Assembly (NCBI GenBank): GCA_003552985.1
Contig: PUPD01000009.1
Span: forward strand, 1 to 37,082
From: Spirochaetaceae bacterium
GTDB lineage: Bacteria > Spirochaetota > Spirochaetia > DSM-27196 > SLAA01
Reading direction: 5' to 3'
Length of the DNA: 37,082 bases
The notes beneath the pieces are model-generated. The model saw only the letters and a list, made by a program, of their open reading frames with translations. It ran no database searches and was not told where the DNA came from. The position numbers and the translations under genes are program-made. How positions within the stretch are numbered: position 1 is the first letter of the stretch; each line of letters starts with the position of its first letter. Shown piece by piece: positions 34,940-37,082 of this stretch.

Positions 34940-34968
34940 TTGACAACTCCTCGCAACAGTAGTAATAC
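34940..34968 (+). promoter_or_regulatory. Promoter of the antiporter operon
   Basis: TTGACA (34940-34945) and TAATAC (34963-34968) are 17 bp apart. The transcript would start near 34975 and include an untranslated leader of about 180 nt, which contains the fluoride riboswitch. Confidence 0.55.
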
Positions 34969-35053
34969 TATCGCGATCCATTGTGAGGCGCGGCCATGAG
35001 GGCCGGTCGGCTATCCTGCCGCGGACCTCTGCGTCTATGGGCTTCGCTACTCA

Positions 35054-35104
35054 CGGCGATGGAGCTCGCCTACCGCGCGTATGTCGCTGATGGCTCCTAT
35101 CACA
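35054..35104 (+). ncRNA. Fluoride (crcB) riboswitch
   Basis: The sequence GGCGATGGAGCTCGCC (35055-35070), then TACCGC, a short GCG...CGC stem (35075-35087), then GCTGATGGCTCCTAT (35086-35100) follows the fluoride riboswitch consensus point by point. P1 is GGCGA/TCGCC. The loop GGAGC (35061-35065) can pair with GCTCC (35093-35097) to form the pseudoknot. It lies 52 nt before the antiporter ATG. CTCCT (35094-35098) is also complementary to the Shine-Dalgarno AGGAG (35144-35148). Fluoride binding, by locking the pseudoknot, could therefore free the ribosome site and switch the operon on. The match is read by eye; the switching mode is my inference. Confidence 0.88.
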
Positions 35105-35155
35105 TAGTGTGCTTTTCTTGACTCAGTGTCTTGCAGCCGCTTGAGGAGTGTGACG

Positions 35156-36376
35156 ATGGAGTTATTGCTCGATGACCCGGTCTTGGGACTTGGCGCAGTT
35201 ATGCTGATCGGTTTCATCGGCGGCCGTCTTGCGGCCTCGGTGAAACTGCCGGCGTTGACCGGATACATAGTCGCGGGGCTGATGCTCGGCCCGAACGTCT
35301 TGGGCACGATTCCGCAGCAATTGCTCGACTCGCTTCGGGATCCGGTGAGCAGTGTCGCGGTGAGTATCATCGCGTTCATGCTCGGCGGAGATCTCACGAT
35401 CGGAACCATCCTGTCGCTCGGGTCAAAGCTCATTAAGTTCGCGATCGTCGATTCGGTCTGGACCTACGCATTGGTTGCGGTCGGCCTGATCGCGATTGCT
35501 TCCCAATCACTCGCCGTTGCGCTGCCGCTCGCGGCGTTGGCGGCCTCTCCGGCGCCAACAGTGGTGGTGCCGATCGTCAAAGAGTTGCATGCGCGCGGGC
35601 CGTTCACCTCGGCGCTGCTGATGACCAGCGCGCTCGAAGATATTACCTGTGTGATTCTCATCTCGATATCGATTGCTGTTGTGGCGCCGATGCTCGCCGG
35701 GGGCGCGTTCTCGGCGAGCGCGGTATGGCTGAGTCTGGTGGAGATCGCAGGGTCGGTAGCGTTCGGTGTGGCGATGGGATTTGTGTTGCGGACGGCCCTG
35801 TTGCGACTATCCGGTAATGCGCAACTGCTGCTTAGCATAACCACGATTCTGCTCGCAACCGGTCTGAGCACCGTGCTCGGACTGTCGTCTTTGATCTCGG
35901 TTCTGACGATCGGTTTCGTCGTGCTTAACTTCGGCCGACATACAACGGAGCTCTTTCGCTCGATTGATACAGTCTCAACGCCGATTATGCTCACGTTCTT
36001 CACGCTGGCGGGGGCGTCGTTGCAGCCGGCTTTGATTCCACAGGCCGGCCTCGCGGTTGTGGTGTATATCGTCGCGCGGATTGTCGCGAAGCTCACCGGC
36101 ACCCGGGCGTATGCAAAACACGTGGGCCTTGAGCGTGACGTGTATCGGGAAATGCCGAAGTGTTTGCTCTCGCAGGCCGGCACGACGCTTGGACTCACCA
36201 TGATCGTGGCTCAACAACTGCCGCAGGTTTCGGACGAAATCCTCACGGTGATGATCTCGGCGGTCATCTTCTTCGAGCTGATTGCGCCGCCCTGGACGAA
36301 GAGCATAATCGTTCGCCTGGGCGAGGCCGACGGCGGCTCGGCACGACGGTCACGAACTGTAAACAGATCTTCATAA
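35156..36376 (+). CDS. CPA2-type cation/proton or fluoride-linked antiporter
   Basis: A 406-aa membrane protein of the monovalent cation:proton antiporter-2 fold, with about 12-13 hydrophobic segments. Motifs include GFIGGRLAASVKLPALTGYIVAGLMLGP at the N-terminus (the usual Kef/NapA start), FMLGGDL, ASPAPTVVVPIVKEL, and SALEDITCVIL, where the Asp replaces the Asp-Asp of NhaA/NapA-like sites. No TrkA-N domain follows. ATG 35156 with GAGGAG is chosen. A fluoride riboswitch in its leader implies expression under fluoride, so a role in fluoride or associated proton/cation export is likely. The next gene starts 10 nt after the stop. Fold assignment is firm; the ion is inferred. Confidence 0.88.
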   Translation: MELLLDDPVLGLGAVMLIGFIGGRLAASVKLPALTGYIVAGLMLGPNVLGTIPQQLLDSLRDPVSSVAVSIIAFMLGGDLTIGTILSLGSKLIKFAIVDSVWTYALVAVGLIAIASQSLAVALPLAALAASPAPTVVVPIVKELHARGPFTSALLMTSALEDITCVILISISIAVVAPMLAGGAFSASAVWLSLVEIAGSVAFGVAMGFVLRTALLRLSGNAQLLLSITTILLATGLSTVLGLSSLISVLTIGFVVLNFGRHTTELFRSIDTVSTPIMLTFFTLAGASLQPALIPQAGLAVVVYIVARIVAKLTGTRAYAKHVGLERDVYREMPKCLLSQAGTTLGLTMIVAQQLPQVSDEILTVMISAVIFFELIAPPWTKSIIVRLGEADGGSARRSRTVNRSS

Positions 36377-36386
36377 GGAGTGACAA

Positions 36387-36896
36387 GTGATCAAACTATC
36401 GGACTATCTGAATGCCGAGACGGTTTTCGAGCTCGGCAACGTATCACGCGCTGAGGCGCTGGCTCGAGTAACCGATCGTACACTGGCGGCCGTGGTCAGT
36501 CTTCAGGAGGGGGACCGTGTTCGTGAGCAGCTCACTCAGGTTGGGGCCGACGCCGAGGTTGATATCGGTGAGCATGTCGTGCTGAGTCATGCGCGCATCG
36601 AAGGTATCGACCGGCTGTCGGTGGGCGCGGGGTTTCGTGCGTCAGCAGCGGCCCGGCTCACGGACCTCCGCCCCGATCAAGGAGCGGGTCAAAGCTCGGC
36701 GGATGCGCCGTCGCCGGCAGCGAACGCACTATTTCTGTTTGCCGCGGTCCCGGAGTCGGCGGCGCGTGAGTATCTCCGATTCCTCGCACGGTTGGCACGG
36801 TGGGCAAACGAAGCGCAGACGCAGGCGGCAATGGTCTCGGGGAGCCTAAAGGAACTGTTGGCTGCAGTGCAGAGCTTTGACGAGGAACGGGCCTAG
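36387..36896 (+). CDS. PTS EIIA (Ntr/fructose-type)-like regulatory protein
   Basis: A 169-aa protein with an EIIA-type fold. It begins with LSDYLNAETVFELGNVSRAEAL, as EIIA(Ntr/Fru) proteins do, and carries the phosphorylation-site region GEHVVLSHARIEGIDRLSVG with His68 as the presumed phosphorylated residue. A low-complexity linker (about residues 98-111) precedes the last helices. GTG 36387 follows AAGGAG. No EIIB or EIIC gene is present, so it is a stand-alone regulator. Its place between the antiporter and a PII-like gene suggests it modulates the antiporter, as EIIA(Ntr) does with some K+ transporters. This is inference from context. Confidence 0.82.
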   Translation: MIKLSDYLNAETVFELGNVSRAEALARVTDRTLAAVVSLQEGDRVREQLTQVGADAEVDIGEHVVLSHARIEGIDRLSVGAGFRASAAARLTDLRPDQGAGQSSADAPSPAANALFLFAAVPESAAREYLRFLARLARWANEAQTQAAMVSGSLKELLAAVQSFDEERA

Positions 36897-36916
36897 CGGT
36901 CCGAAAGGGGGAGCAG

Positions 36917-37082
36917 ATGGGGCTGATAGTGATCATACAACTGAAACAAGAGCATCATCTTGACAAGATATCGGCGCTACTCATTGAGCTGGGTGTGTTC
37001 GACGTGAGTATCCTTGAAAGCGAAGGGGTGGAGGAGCGCGCTCAACGGATGCCGGTGTTGAGCAGCATGGGATCGATCTTCG
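36917..37082 (+). CDS. PII-like small regulatory protein (cut by window end)
   Basis: The ATG at 36917, behind AAAGGGGGAG, opens a frame still running at the window edge; 55 residues are visible. The start GLIVIIQLKQEHHLDKISALLIELGVFDVSILESEGV has the beta-alpha-beta pattern of the ferredoxin-like PII fold, in which the first helix after LDKI is followed by a second strand DVSILES. It is the third gene of the fluoride-riboswitch operon, 20 nt after the EIIA-like stop, and probably gives regulatory input. The assignment to the PII-like group is by pattern only. Confidence 0.6.
   Translation, partial: MGLIVIIQLKQEHHLDKISALLIELGVFDVSILESEGVEERAQRMPVLSSMGSIF

Noticed and set aside
35464-36201. 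Long open frame of about 245 codons antisense to the antiporter gene
   Set aside because: It lies wholly inside the antiporter gene, has a composition biased to Ser/Thr/Arg/Pro as expected for an antisense shadow, and shows no ribosome site or domain.
1-37082. CRISPR array, rRNA or tRNA genes
   Set aside because: No regularly spaced repeats and no cloverleaf or rRNA-like segments were found on either strand.

Overview
The window is a bacterial chromosome segment with dense coding blocks separated by gene-poor, decayed stretches. Several features fit a free-living pigmented heterotroph, and a spirochaete is a plausible guess: a lycopene cyclase of the CrtY type, a tripartite tricarboxylate (TTT) transporter, paired uroporphyrinogen-decarboxylase-like proteins and uronate metabolism. 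No rRNA or tRNA is present, so the lineage is only an inference. Base composition looks moderately GC-rich by eye. The clear exception is 10.4-12.2 kb, which is visibly more AT-rich.

Layout: 0-4.9 kb is a sugar-catabolism block. It holds a shortened solute-binding lipoprotein (minus), then on plus a DeoR regulator, two TIM-barrel sugar isomerase/epimerase-type proteins and an unrecognised His-rich protein. 5.0-9.0 kb is a decaying defence/toxin region: a broken mcrB without its P-loop, an intact-looking mcrC, an internally deleted brnT toxin with its brnA antitoxin, and higB/higA remnants. 9.0-10.2 kb is a lycopene cyclase. 10.4-15.1 kb (minus) is an unusual cassette: a 99-aa protein, a zinc metalloprotease with a proline-rich N-terminus, a 373-aa protein that may be a separate pro-domain or inhibitor, and a papain-like cysteine peptidase. 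15.1-17.8 kb is gene debris, including a multiply broken FAD/NAD disulfide oxidoreductase. 17.8-20.3 kb carries a DOMON protein, msrB and an aldehyde dehydrogenase. The aldehyde dehydrogenase abuts an internally deleted insertion sequence with 13-bp perfect terminal inverted repeats.

21.2-32.4 kb is a coherent sugar-acid catabolic region: tctC-tctB-tctA (minus), a ROK repressor (minus), a LarA-like DUF2088 protein plus glucuronate isomerase uxaC (plus), nagB-like plus a UroD-like gene (minus), and a second UroD-like gene (minus). The three promoter regions share an inverted repeat, TTAnnAAC-N7-GTTA, close to strong sigma-70 type promoters. This suggests one regulon under the ROK protein. An MFS exporter follows.

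34.9 kb to the window end is the most striking region. A sequence matching the fluoride (crcB) riboswitch consensus lies in the leader of a CPA2-type antiporter gene. That gene is followed tightly by a PTS EIIA-like gene and a small PII-like gene cut by the window edge. The arrangement suggests a fluoride-inducible antiporter with two dedicated regulatory subunits.
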